Numbered from the stretch's first letter, positions 9,647-19,408 are shown. The stretch is 64,000 nucleotides of DNA from an uncultured Pelagibacteraceae bacterium (GCA_902560245.1 CACELK010000006.1:1-64000), one strand, 5' to 3'. Translations and numbers: made by a program. Notes: generated from the sequence alone by a model not told the origin.

Positions 9647-10822
9647 ATGTCTGAAATTTATAATATCATAGATAAAAAAAAGCTAGATATTGTCAGTAAG
9701 CCTATTCATGAAGCTCATGGTTTACCTAACGAGTGCTATACAAGTAAAGAATATACATTAATTGAGAGAAAAAAATTATTTGAGGATAAATGGATAGTAA
9801 TTGGTGTTGCAAGTGCTTTGCAGGAAATTGGTGATGCAAAGCCAATCGACCTGTTAGGAATTCCTATTTTAATTATAAGAACAAAAACTAATCAAATCAA
9901 AGTTTTTCATAACATTTGTAGCCACAGAGGTTTAAAGCTGGTGAGCAAACCAGGTAAAATTAAAAATGTTATAAGATGCCCTTATCATTCTTGGTCATAT
10001 AATTTAGAGGGCGAACTAATGGCCACACCTCATATTGGAGGCATGAATATTCACGAAACTCCAAAATTTGAAAAATCAAAAAGTAATTTAAAAGAAATAA
10101 GATCTTATATTTGGTTAGATCTTATTATGATAAATATTAATAATAACGAAATCTCCTTTGAAGAATATATAAAACCTTTAAGCGATAGATGGGAAGAATT
10201 TTGGCCAGTAAAAGATAGAGATCTAATTAATCATTCTAATGACTATGGATATTTTAAATTAAATGCAAAATGTAATTGGAAATTTGCAATTGAAAATTAT
10301 TGTGAAAGTTATCATTTGCCTTGGGTGCACCCTGGATTAAACTCATACTCAAAAATTGAAGATCATTATCATATTCAAGGTTTACCAAATCGTTTTGCAG
10401 GTCAAGGTACCGTTGTTTATAATCCAAGATTTGATGGAAATGAAAAGTTTCCCTGCTTTCCAAACTGGCCAAAAGATAAAGAAAATATAGCAGAATATGT
10501 AGCTTTGTTTCCTAATGTAATGCTGGGTATACATAAAGACCATTACTATGCTTATTGGCTTGAACCAATAAACCACGAGTATACTTTAGAACACATGGAA
10601 ATATATTATGTTGGAGAAGAAGCTGCCAACTCAAATAAATTTAAGTCTTTAAGAGAACAAAATCACAAGCAATGGGAAGATATTCAAAAAGAGGACGTTG
10701 ATATAATTCAAGGAATGCAGATAGGAAGAAATTCTCCAGTTTATAATGGTGGAAATTTTTCACCAGTTATGGATAATCCAACGCACCATTTTCATAAATG
10801 GGTTGCACAAAATTTAATTTAA
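9647..10822 (+). CDS. Rieske non-heme iron oxygenase alpha subunit (GbcA/CntA-like class)
   Basis: 391 aa; Rieske centre CSHRG-x-CPYHSW, catalytic ENYCESYHLPWVHPGL (H-x4-H) and downstream EDVDIIQGMQ. Confidence 0.88.
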   Translation: MSEIYNIIDKKKLDIVSKPIHEAHGLPNECYTSKEYTLIERKKLFEDKWIVIGVASALQEIGDAKPIDLLGIPILIIRTKTNQIKVFHNICSHRGLKLVSKPGKIKNVIRCPYHSWSYNLEGELMATPHIGGMNIHETPKFEKSKSNLKEIRSYIWLDLIMININNNEISFEEYIKPLSDRWEEFWPVKDRDLINHSNDYGYFKLNAKCNWKFAIENYCESYHLPWVHPGLNSYSKIEDHYHIQGLPNRFAGQGTVVYNPRFDGNEKFPCFPNWPKDKENIAEYVALFPNVMLGIHKDHYYAYWLEPINHEYTLEHMEIYYVGEEAANSNKFKSLREQNHKQWEDIQKEDVDIIQGMQIGRNSPVYNGGNFSPVMDNPTHHFHKWVAQNLI

Positions 10823-12058
10823 ATGAGATTTAAAAGAAAAATATCTCCAGATACAAAATTTTCTCCTAAATTTATAACTAAAAAAAGAATAAGAGAAGAT
10901 GAAATTAATTTTGATAAATTAAGGTCTTACAGGCTCGATAGAGTAAAAAAAGAATTAGTAAAAAACAATTTAGAAGCTTGCATTTTATTTGATCCTGTAA
11001 ACGTTAGATATGCTTTAGACACTGTGAACATGAGCGTTTACAATATGCATAATTTAACGAGATATTGTTTTGTACCAGTTGATGGACCAACAATTTTATA
11101 TGAATATTTTAATTGCGAGATTTTATCTAAGCATTTGAATTTGATTAACGAAATTAGGCCGGCAATTACTTGGGATTATTTTAGTAACGGAGATCAAGCA
11201 AGTTCTCAACTTAAAAGGTGGGTAAATGAAATAAAAGATCTATCAAGCAATTATTTTAAAAGTAAAAAAGTAGCGATTGATGTTATTAATGGACCAGCAG
11301 TAACTGCTTTAAATAAAGCTGGCATTGAAGTCGTTGATGCAAAATTAATTTTAGAACAGGCAAGAGTCATTAAATCACCAGAAGAATTAAAATGTATGAA
11401 GGCAGCTATAGAGGTTGCGGAAATTGGTGTTGCAAAAATGCGAGAAGAACTTAAAGCAGGCATGACTGAGGACGAACTTTGGTCAATACTTCACAAAACA
11501 AATATTGAGCATGGAGGAGAATGGATTGAATGTAGAATACTTTCATCAGGCGAAAGAACTAATCCATGGATGCAAGAAAGCAGCAATAAAGTAATGCAAA
11601 CAGGAGAAATAGTTGCTTTTGATACAGATATGGTTGGCCCTTATGGATATTGTGCTGATATTTCTAGAGCTTATGTAGTAGGTCACAAATTTAATGATGA
11701 ACAAAAAAAATTATATTCAATGGCCATGGATCAAATAGATCATAATGCAAGATTAATCAAACCTGGTCTGTCTTTTAAAGAGTTTATTGCTAAGTCGTGG
11801 ATATTACCTAAAGATTATTATGGTAATCGTTACTCATGCATGGTTCATGGAATTGGACTTTGCGATGAATGGCCCCAAATAAAATATCCAACTGATGGCG
11901 GTGAAAGAGGTGGCTCTTTCCAAAAAAATATGACAATCACTGTTGAAAGTTATATTGGTAAAGTTGGAGGCAAAGAGGGAGTTAAATTAGAACAACAGTA
12001 TCTTGTGGGACAAAATGGACTAGAGCTTATGTCTCATCACCCTTTAGAAAAAATATAA
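10823..12058 (+). CDS. M24-family (pita-bread fold) metalloenzyme, DddP-like
   Basis: 411 aa; metal-ligand pattern FDTDMVGPYGYCADISRA ... MVHGIGLCDEW ... TVESYIG ... LEQQYLV; GGEWIECRILSSGERTNPW resembles remembered DddP sequences more than aminopeptidase P. Confidence 0.75.
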   Translation: MRFKRKISPDTKFSPKFITKKRIREDEINFDKLRSYRLDRVKKELVKNNLEACILFDPVNVRYALDTVNMSVYNMHNLTRYCFVPVDGPTILYEYFNCEILSKHLNLINEIRPAITWDYFSNGDQASSQLKRWVNEIKDLSSNYFKSKKVAIDVINGPAVTALNKAGIEVVDAKLILEQARVIKSPEELKCMKAAIEVAEIGVAKMREELKAGMTEDELWSILHKTNIEHGGEWIECRILSSGERTNPWMQESSNKVMQTGEIVAFDTDMVGPYGYCADISRAYVVGHKFNDEQKKLYSMAMDQIDHNARLIKPGLSFKEFIAKSWILPKDYYGNRYSCMVHGIGLCDEWPQIKYPTDGGERGGSFQKNMTITVESYIGKVGGKEGVKLEQQYLVGQNGLELMSHHPLEKI

Positions 12059-12468
12059 TGAAAATTATTTTAATAATGGGCCTGCCAGGTGCAGGAAAAA
12101 CAACTCTTGCTGAAGCATTAGCACCAATGATCAATGCTAAAAGACTTAATGCAGATGAAGTTAGGAAAGCTGCAAATGATTGGGATTTTTCTGTAGAAGG
12201 AAGAACAAGACAAGCAAAGAGAATGGCAGACTTTGCTTTAAAATTAAAAAGTGAAGGTAATTATGTAGTTGCTGATTTTATATGCCCAACTCCTGAAGCA
12301 AGAAAATTATTTCCAGCAGATTATGTAATTTGGGTAGATACAATAAAAGCTGGTAGATTTGAAGATACCAATCAAATGTTTATTAAGCCTGAAAAATATA
12401 ACTTTCATGTCACTTCTCAAGACGCACAACTTTGGGCACCAAAGATATTTGAAGATCTAAAAAAATAA
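12058..12468 (+). CDS. Small P-loop kinase, adenylylsulfate kinase (CysC)-like
   Basis: 136 aa; Walker A GLPGAGKTT, NADEVRKAAND, VADFICPTPEAR, IWVDTI. Confidence 0.7.
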   Translation: MKIILIMGLPGAGKTTLAEALAPMINAKRLNADEVRKAANDWDFSVEGRTRQAKRMADFALKLKSEGNYVVADFICPTPEARKLFPADYVIWVDTIKAGRFEDTNQMFIKPEKYNFHVTSQDAQLWAPKIFEDLKK

Positions 12469-12487
12469 GATATTAAATATTTTTTTT

Positions 12488-14743
12488 ATGAACTTTTTAA
12501 AAAAAATAATCCTTATTTTATTATTTTTATTTCCAATTTCTAATTCTTTAAAAGCAATGGTCACTGAAGTACAAAATGTTGAGGTTGCATCTGGTGGCTC
12601 CAATACAGCAGTTGGTTTACACTTTAACACTGATGGATCTAAAATGTTTGTTCTTTATCAGGGACCTTTAGATGGAAATTATAATTTTGTTGAGGAGTAT
12701 ACACTTTCAACACCTTTTGATATCTCAACAAAAACTTATGCTGGGGATAGCGAGAGATGTGAATTAGATCATACTGATGAGGATGTTAACGCACACAGTA
12801 GACATTTTGATTTAGAGTTTAGCAAAGACGGAATGATAATGTTCACAACTGGTTCAGCACTTGCAGATAATTCTGAAGATGCACAAAGAATTTACAGATT
12901 TGATTTAAATGCACCTTTTGATATTTCAACATGCACATTTAAACATAAATTAGATATTATGACTGAAGATTTACAAGACGATAGTTTAGCCGGAGACAGA
13001 TCAGGAGCTAATAATAAAAACCGTGTACAAGGAGTAGAATTTAGTGAGGATGGAACAAAAATGTTTGCTCAGATGCATGGCAATGCACTTAGACTTTTGG
13101 AATATACACTCTCATCACCATTTGATTTAACAAGTACTGTAACTTTAGTTTTAACAGCAGGAATTAATTTAGACGGTCAACTTAACAATCCTATGTCAAT
13201 TAGATTTAGTAATGATGGAAAAAGAATTTTCCATGTATCTCATAATAGTCCAAGTGTTACTCAAATTTCTCTCACAACAGCTTATGATACATCCTCATTT
13301 ACAATAGATGGTAGTGTGAGTTTAAATAGCATTACATCAATAACACTAAATCAAGCACGAGGTATTGCATTTAGTAGAAATGGTGAAAAATTATATATAG
13401 CTGACGACTCATCAACAAATAATGGAGGTGGTAATGGTTTAGAAAATGTTTTTGAATTTGATTTAGTTTGTCCTTTTAATATCATATCAGGCAAATGTCC
13501 TTCAATTACAGAAAATACTGATAGAACTGGTATAGCAGAGGCTCAAGTAGAATTAGCAAAAAGAACAATTAAACTTTCAACAAACTCAGCTTTAAATAGG
13601 TTGAAGTGGATTAGAAGAAACAAAGATAAACAAAATTTATCAAACCAAAATATCAAACTAAACTTCTCAAATAGCTTGCTATCATCTTTAAAAGCAGTGC
13701 CAATTTCATCTTTTAAAAAAATATCAAACACTAAAAATAAAAAAGACTCAAATAAAAAATATTTTTATTGGAGCGAAGGTAGTATTAATCTTGGAAGAGT
13801 AGGAGACACTAATATTTCATCAACGAAAAAGGTTAATACAAACGCTTTAACTTTTGGTCTTGATAAATTTACTGACGATTATAGTCTTGAAGGATTTGCT
13901 TTTCGGTTCGGTAGTGATGATGTTGATATTGGTAGTGATGGAAGCAATTTAGATTCTAATACCTATAACATTACTTATTATAGTACATCACCTATTAAAG
14001 ATGATACAAAATACCTAGATAAGATTTTTGGAATAGGAAAAATAAGATCAGATATTCTTTATGCTGCTGATGGAAAAAATTTAACTGCAGACAGGACAGG
14101 AAATCAAATATATGGCACATTTAAAATAAAAGATGAGCACAAAAGGAATAAATTAACTTTTATACCTTCATTACAATTTGATTTTGGGCATACAATACTT
14201 AACGGATATACAGAAACAGGGACAGGAGCTATTGAAGTTGAAGATCAACATGTAAGAACAAAAAATTTAAGAGCTACGATGGCAGTGGTTGAAGATTTAT
14301 CAATTGATAAATACACATTAAAAAGACACGGAAAATTAGAGTATTTAGCTGAATTAGATCGATCATCAAATTTTAAATATACTTATGTTGGGGATGGTAG
14401 CGTTAAGTTTAATGAGACATTGCACACTGGTGCTTTACATAATCTTAACGGCGAGATTGGTATAGATATAATTTTTCCAGAGCACTACAGTGTTTTTATT
14501 ATTTACGAAAGAAACCATGCTTTCAGTACAGGATATACAGACAACTTATATATAGCTTTAGGTTACCTGCCTCATGAGCATACTGAGTATGCATTTTCAT
14601 TAAATGGATCAGATAATTTGATGTCTAAATTTGAAATTAAAAAAAGTATTAATGGATACGATTTAACTTTCAATATAAATGATGATTTGACTAATTTAGG
14701 CGATAATAAAGAGACAAGTATAAATCTAAATAAAGTCTTTTAA
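12488..14743 (+). CDS. Secreted/outer-membrane protein: repeated propeller-like N-terminal region plus predicted C-terminal beta-barrel (autotransporter-like)
   Basis: 751 aa; signal peptide; repeated F..DG.KMF / YTLS.PFD motifs (~200 residues apart across N-terminal half); C-terminal half alternates polar/hydrophobic strands and ends in F. Confidence 0.6.
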   Translation: MNFLKKIILILLFLFPISNSLKAMVTEVQNVEVASGGSNTAVGLHFNTDGSKMFVLYQGPLDGNYNFVEEYTLSTPFDISTKTYAGDSERCELDHTDEDVNAHSRHFDLEFSKDGMIMFTTGSALADNSEDAQRIYRFDLNAPFDISTCTFKHKLDIMTEDLQDDSLAGDRSGANNKNRVQGVEFSEDGTKMFAQMHGNALRLLEYTLSSPFDLTSTVTLVLTAGINLDGQLNNPMSIRFSNDGKRIFHVSHNSPSVTQISLTTAYDTSSFTIDGSVSLNSITSITLNQARGIAFSRNGEKLYIADDSSTNNGGGNGLENVFEFDLVCPFNIISGKCPSITENTDRTGIAEAQVELAKRTIKLSTNSALNRLKWIRRNKDKQNLSNQNIKLNFSNSLLSSLKAVPISSFKKISNTKNKKDSNKKYFYWSEGSINLGRVGDTNISSTKKVNTNALTFGLDKFTDDYSLEGFAFRFGSDDVDIGSDGSNLDSNTYNITYYSTSPIKDDTKYLDKIFGIGKIRSDILYAADGKNLTADRTGNQIYGTFKIKDEHKRNKLTFIPSLQFDFGHTILNGYTETGTGAIEVEDQHVRTKNLRATMAVVEDLSIDKYTLKRHGKLEYLAELDRSSNFKYTYVGDGSVKFNETLHTGALHNLNGEIGIDIIFPEHYSVFIIYERNHAFSTGYTDNLYIALGYLPHEHTEYAFSLNGSDNLMSKFEIKKSINGYDLTFNINDDLTNLGDNKETSINLNKVF

Positions 14744-14783
14744 TTTTTTATTATAAAGATTAAACTTAACTTAAGGAGTATCT

Positions 14784-15158
14784 ATGAGTTATAAGTGGGA
14801 TAGCAAGAAACCAACTGCACAAATGCTTGGTAGATGGCAACCATTTCATGATGGCCACTATGCTTTATTTAAAGAAATAATAAAAAAAACTGGACAGGTT
14901 TGTATTCAAATTAGAGATGTTCAAGGAGTAGACGATAATCCATTTGATTTTGAAACAGTAAAAAAAAAAATTGAAGAAAGATTAAATCCAGAATTTGAGG
15001 GAAGATTTAAAGTTATGTTAGTTCCAAACATAACAAATATTTGTTATGGAAGAGGTGTTGGATATAAAATTGAAGAAATAGTAATGCCAGAAGAAATACA
15101 AAAAATATCGGCAACAAAAATCAGAGCCAAAATGCGAGAGGATGGAGAATTAAAGTGA
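14784..15158 (+). CDS. HIGH-family nucleotidyltransferase-like protein
   Basis: 124 aa; GRWQPFHDGHYALF and C-terminal ISATKIRAKM (ISSTxxR-type). Confidence 0.78.
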   Translation: MSYKWDSKKPTAQMLGRWQPFHDGHYALFKEIIKKTGQVCIQIRDVQGVDDNPFDFETVKKKIEERLNPEFEGRFKVMLVPNITNICYGRGVGYKIEEIVMPEEIQKISATKIRAKMREDGELK

Positions 15159-16006
15159 ATGAAAGACTTAAATCGATAATAGATTTAAAAAGATACCCAA
15201 TATACGATTTAAATTCTCCAATAATTAAAAATTTAATTAAAAGATGTAAAGAAGAGCTCGATCAATTTAGTTGCTCCACAATTCCAAATTTTATTTTACC
15301 TGAGTCATTAAAGGTAATGAATTCTGAATTAGAAAAACAATTAGATGAGGTTTATATGTCCAAAGAAAGCATTAATCCTTATTTATACGCTAACGATGAT
15401 CCAAAACTTCCAAAAGATCATCCAAAAAGAACTTTTATGAATAGATATAATGGATATTTAAATTCTGACTGCTTTCCAAAAAATTCTGAAATGAAATATC
15501 TTTACGAAACTGATGAATTATTAAAATTTGTCTCAGCATGCTTAGGTGTTCATCCTATCTATAGATGGGCTGATCCTTTAGCATGTCACGCTTATAATGT
15601 TATGGAGCCAGAAGGAATTCTACCTTGGCATTTTGACAGTTGTGAATTCACTTTAAGTTTAATGATACAAAAACCAGAGAAGGGCGGAATATTTGAATAT
15701 TGTCCAAATATAAGAGAGCCTGGTAACGAAAATTTTGATGAAGTAAAAAAAGTTTTAAATGGAGATAGAAAAAGAGTTAAACAATTAAAGTTAGAGCCAG
15801 GTGATTTACAAATATTTAAGGGAAGATTTACTCTTCATAGAGTAACAAAAGTAGAAGGAAAAAAATCAAGATACATGTGTATCCCTGCTTATGTTCTAGA
15901 TCCATGGAGAGTCAATACTCCAGAGCATTCAAAAGCAATTTATGGAAAAGTTTTGCCTATTCATTTAGAGAGAAATGTAGCTAGAACAGATGGTTTAGCA
16001 GATTAA
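15155..16006 (+). CDS. 2-oxoglutarate/Fe(II)-dependent oxygenase, BesD/HalD-like family, hydroxylase-type triad
   Basis: 283 aa; LPWHFDSCEFTLSLMIQKPEKGGIFEYCPNIR and LEPGDLQIFKGRFTLHRVTKVEG; Asp retained in HxD. Confidence 0.75.
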   Translation: MNERLKSIIDLKRYPIYDLNSPIIKNLIKRCKEELDQFSCSTIPNFILPESLKVMNSELEKQLDEVYMSKESINPYLYANDDPKLPKDHPKRTFMNRYNGYLNSDCFPKNSEMKYLYETDELLKFVSACLGVHPIYRWADPLACHAYNVMEPEGILPWHFDSCEFTLSLMIQKPEKGGIFEYCPNIREPGNENFDEVKKVLNGDRKRVKQLKLEPGDLQIFKGRFTLHRVTKVEGKKSRYMCIPAYVLDPWRVNTPEHSKAIYGKVLPIHLERNVARTDGLAD

Positions 16007-16945
16007 ATGATAAAAAAAATTGCTGTTATTGGAACTGGAGTTATAGGCTCAGGATGGATAATTAGATTTTTAGCTCATGATAAAAAAGTTGTAGCCTTTG
16101 ATAAAGATATAAAGTTAAAAAAAAATATCATTTTAGAGATAAAAAGAACATGGCCTTACGTTAAAACACTTTTTAACAAAAAAAAACTTAACCTTAAAAA
16201 CTTCATATATGTAACTTCTTTAAAAGAAGCGTTAAAAGATGCAGATTTTATTCAAGAATGTGCACCAGAAAATTATAAATTAAAAACCAAATTGATGGAA
16301 ATTATAGGAAAATACTCAAAACCTAATGCAATTATTTCCTCAAGTTCTTCGGGTTTGCTTCCATCAAGAATATATTCAAAATGTAAAAATCCTTCGCGAG
16401 CTATTATAGCTCATCCGTTTAATCCTGTTTACATGATACCGGGAGTGGAGTTAGTACCAGGAAAGAAAACAAAAAAAAATATTTTAAATAAAGCCAATAA
16501 ATTTTATAAATCTATCTCAATGAATCCAATCATGGTTAAAAAAGAATTGCCAGGATATCTATCAGACAGACTCCAAGAAGCTCTTTGGAGAGAAGCGTTA
16601 CATATAGTAAACGAGGGTTATGCAACTACAAAAGATTTAGATAGAGCAATTGAGGATGGTCCCGGTTTAAGATGGTCATTAATGGGGACTTTCTTAACAT
16701 TCCATTTAGCAGGTGGCAAGGCTGGTATGAAGCATATGTTGGAACAATTTGGACCAGCATTAAAATTGCCTTGGACAAAATTAAAAGCTCCAAAACTTTC
16801 AAAAAAACTTTCTTCTAGAGTTATTATTGGCACTAGAAATCAAGCAAAAGGTAAATCAGTAGAAAAATTATCAAAAATAAGAGATGAATATTTAGTTAAA
16901 CTTCAGAAGTTAAGAAAAAAATATGAAGACAAGATAAGAAAATGA
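16007..16945 (+). CDS. L-carnitine 3-dehydrogenase-like / 3-hydroxyacyl-CoA dehydrogenase family
   Basis: 312 aa; GTGVIGSGWIIRFLA, ISSSSSGLLPS, HPFNPVYMIPGVELVPG, ADRLQEALWREALH-type, GLRWSLMGTFLTFHLAGGKAGMKHMLEQFGPAL as in carnitine dehydrogenases. Confidence 0.8.
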   Translation: MIKKIAVIGTGVIGSGWIIRFLAHDKKVVAFDKDIKLKKNIILEIKRTWPYVKTLFNKKKLNLKNFIYVTSLKEALKDADFIQECAPENYKLKTKLMEIIGKYSKPNAIISSSSSGLLPSRIYSKCKNPSRAIIAHPFNPVYMIPGVELVPGKKTKKNILNKANKFYKSISMNPIMVKKELPGYLSDRLQEALWREALHIVNEGYATTKDLDRAIEDGPGLRWSLMGTFLTFHLAGGKAGMKHMLEQFGPALKLPWTKLKAPKLSKKLSSRVIIGTRNQAKGKSVEKLSKIRDEYLVKLQKLRKKYEDKIRK

Positions 16946-16960
16946 TAGTAATAAAATATA

Positions 16961-17734
16961 ATGAATGTTTTGATCAAGAATTTAGGTAACGGAATAAAAA
17001 ACGTAACAATAAACGATCCAAAAACTTATAATTCATTGTCTTTTGCAACTCTAAAATCTCTTTTAAATACATTTAAAAAACTTGATAAAGATAATAAAAC
17101 CAAAGTAATAATCTTAGAGGGAGCCGGAAAAGGCTTTAGTGCTGGTCATAACTTGAAAGAAGTAAGATCTTTAAAAGTAAGATCAAAATATTTAAAACTA
17201 TTTAACCTTTGCTCAAAAGTGATGATACAAATAGTTGAAGGAAGAAAACCAGTTATTGCAAAAGTACATGGAGCTGCTTATGCCGCTGGATGTCAATTAG
17301 TAGCTAGTTGTGATTTAGCGTATAGTACTAACGATACAATGTTTGCAACACCAGGTGTTAATATAGGATTGTTTTGCAGCACGCCCATGGTCGCAGTCAG
17401 TAGAAAAATACATAGAAAAAGAATGATGAAAATGCTTTTAACAGGGGAGCCTATAAAAGCTAACTTTGCAAAAGAAATAGGTTTAATTAATAATTGTTAT
17501 TCAAAATCAAAATTAAATAGTGAAGTTTTAAAGGTAGCGAAAACAATTGCCTCTAAATCAAATTTAACTATAAAAATTGGAAAACAAGCATTTTATAAAC
17601 AACTAGAAATGCCATTAAGAAAAGCATATTTATATACAAGTAAGATGATGACTTTAAATATGATGGCGAGAGATGCTCATGAGGGAATATCAGCCTTTTT
17701 AGAAAAAAGAAAACCAAAATGGAAAAATAAATGA
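16961..17734 (+). CDS. Enoyl-CoA hydratase/isomerase family protein
   Basis: 257 aa; VIILEGAGKGFSAGHNLKEV, AAYAAGCQLVASCDLAYS. Confidence 0.88.
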   Translation: MNVLIKNLGNGIKNVTINDPKTYNSLSFATLKSLLNTFKKLDKDNKTKVIILEGAGKGFSAGHNLKEVRSLKVRSKYLKLFNLCSKVMIQIVEGRKPVIAKVHGAAYAAGCQLVASCDLAYSTNDTMFATPGVNIGLFCSTPMVAVSRKIHRKRMMKMLLTGEPIKANFAKEIGLINNCYSKSKLNSEVLKVAKTIASKSNLTIKIGKQAFYKQLEMPLRKAYLYTSKMMTLNMMARDAHEGISAFLEKRKPKWKNK

Positions 17735-18198
17735 GCAATAATGAAATTAAAAAAATTTTAGAAAATTCAAAAACTATAGCAATGGTCGGAGTTAGTTCTG
17801 AGAAAAAAGGAGAGGATCCAAAAAATTTAAAAAGAAAACCTGCCAATGTTGTTATGAAATATATGCAAGATTTTGGTTACAAAGTAATACCAGTCAATCC
17901 ATTTGCAGCAGGGGAGATCATAAATGGAGAAGTTGTAATTAAGGATTTAGAAGAAATTAAAGTTCCAATCGATATAGTAGACGTATTCCGTCCATCAAAA
18001 GAAGCACCAGGTATTGCAATAAAAGCTGCAAAGATTGGTTCTAAGGTTTTATGGTTGCAGTACGGCCTTCACAGTGATGAAGCTGAAAAAATATCTGAAA
18101 ATTCTAAAATGCAATATATATCAGATAAATGTATAAAACAGGAATACCAAAAAATTTTTGAAAAATCTAATCCGGTTTTCCCTGTTTTAAGAAATTAA
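17731..18198 (+). CDS. CoA-binding domain protein (YccU-like)
   Basis: 155 aa; IAMVGVSSEKKG...VMKYMQDFGYKVIPVNP, VWLQYGLHSDEA. Confidence 0.85.
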   Translation: MSNNEIKKILENSKTIAMVGVSSEKKGEDPKNLKRKPANVVMKYMQDFGYKVIPVNPFAAGEIINGEVVIKDLEEIKVPIDIVDVFRPSKEAPGIAIKAAKIGSKVLWLQYGLHSDEAEKISENSKMQYISDKCIKQEYQKIFEKSNPVFPVLRN

Positions 18199-18767
18199 TG
18201 AAAAAAATTTTTATTGTTTATGGTCACTATAATGACCAATCCTTTAATGCTGCTATTAAAGATACCTTTATTAAAACTGCTGAAGAAAAAGGACATAAGA
18301 TTGATTTTTTGGATCTATATAAAGAAAACTTTAACCCTGTATTTTCTGGAGAAAAACCCGATAAAGAAGTTTTAGATCACAGAAAAAGAATAGAAGAGTC
18401 AAATGTAATTGTTTTAATCGCTCCTATCTGGAATTTTAGAATGCCAGCAATTGTCGAAGGATGGATTGACAAAGTTCTTGCTCCACCTTGGGCGTTTAGG
18501 TTTAAAAAAATATTTGGAAATTATGGATATCCAATTGGTAACTTAATTGGAAAAAAAGCAATAGTTTTTTGTACCTATGGATCTCCACAATTTGCAATTA
18601 GAACATTCTTTTTAAACATGCCTACAAAAAGATTAAGAAGGGGCGTTTTTAATATATGTGGAATAACAGATGTAGTTTATAAAAGATTTTTTGCAGTTCC
18701 ATTTGTTAGCCAAAAAAGAAGAGAAAAGTTTTTAGAAGTTGTTAAAAAAACAGCTCTAAATATATGA
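18198..18767 (+). CDS. NAD(P)H dehydrogenase (quinone)-like flavodoxin-fold protein
   Basis: 189 aa; IFIVYGHYNDQSFNAAIKDTF, IAPIWNFRMPAIVEGWIDKVL. Confidence 0.83.
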   Translation: MKKIFIVYGHYNDQSFNAAIKDTFIKTAEEKGHKIDFLDLYKENFNPVFSGEKPDKEVLDHRKRIEESNVIVLIAPIWNFRMPAIVEGWIDKVLAPPWAFRFKKIFGNYGYPIGNLIGKKAIVFCTYGSPQFAIRTFFLNMPTKRLRRGVFNICGITDVVYKRFFAVPFVSQKRREKFLEVVKKTALNI

Positions 18768-19408
18768 AAAAATTTTTATTTATTATATTATTTTTTTTCA
18801 GTTTGAATAATTTTGCACAGTCAATTGATCTACCAAAATATTATCAATTTCCAGAAAACTACTTAAAAGGAAAATATCACGAAACTACAAAAAACTTTTT
18901 CATAGTTGCTACAGAAAAACTTAAAGATAAAAGATTTAAAAAAACAGTTATTATAATGCTTGACCATGATGAGCAAGGGGCCCTAGGAATAGTTATCAAT
19001 AAACCACTAGGTGAAGTAACAATTGGTTCTTTAATAAAAGGTTTTGACAAACAAACTTTAAAAAAAGATTTATTAAATTATAAGGTACCAATTTATTGGG
19101 GCGGACCCTTGGATAACAATAAAATCTTAATTGTCCACTCAAACGATTATCAAAATAAAAAAACAAAAAATTATGATAAAATTTCTATTTCAAACAATTA
19201 TAAGACTTTAATAGATATTGCTAAAAAAAAGGGCCCAAGCAAAAGTTTAGTAATTATTGGTATATCCGCTTGGACAGAGGGACAGTTAGAAGGTGAAATT
19301 GATAAAGGACACTGGAATTTATCTGAAATAACACAGGACATTTTGTTTCAAGAAAAAAATGAGAAAAAACATATAATGGCTACTGAAAGTAGCTTTATGA
19401 GATTATGA
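18764..19408 (+). CDS. YqgE/AlgH family protein
   Basis: 214 aa; FKKTVIIMLDHDEQGALGIVINKPLG, YWGGPLD, GISAWTEGQLEGEI. Confidence 0.88.
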   Translation: MKKFLFIILFFFSLNNFAQSIDLPKYYQFPENYLKGKYHETTKNFFIVATEKLKDKRFKKTVIIMLDHDEQGALGIVINKPLGEVTIGSLIKGFDKQTLKKDLLNYKVPIYWGGPLDNNKILIVHSNDYQNKKTKNYDKISISNNYKTLIDIAKKKGPSKSLVIIGISAWTEGQLEGEIDKGHWNLSEITQDILFQEKNEKKHIMATESSFMRL

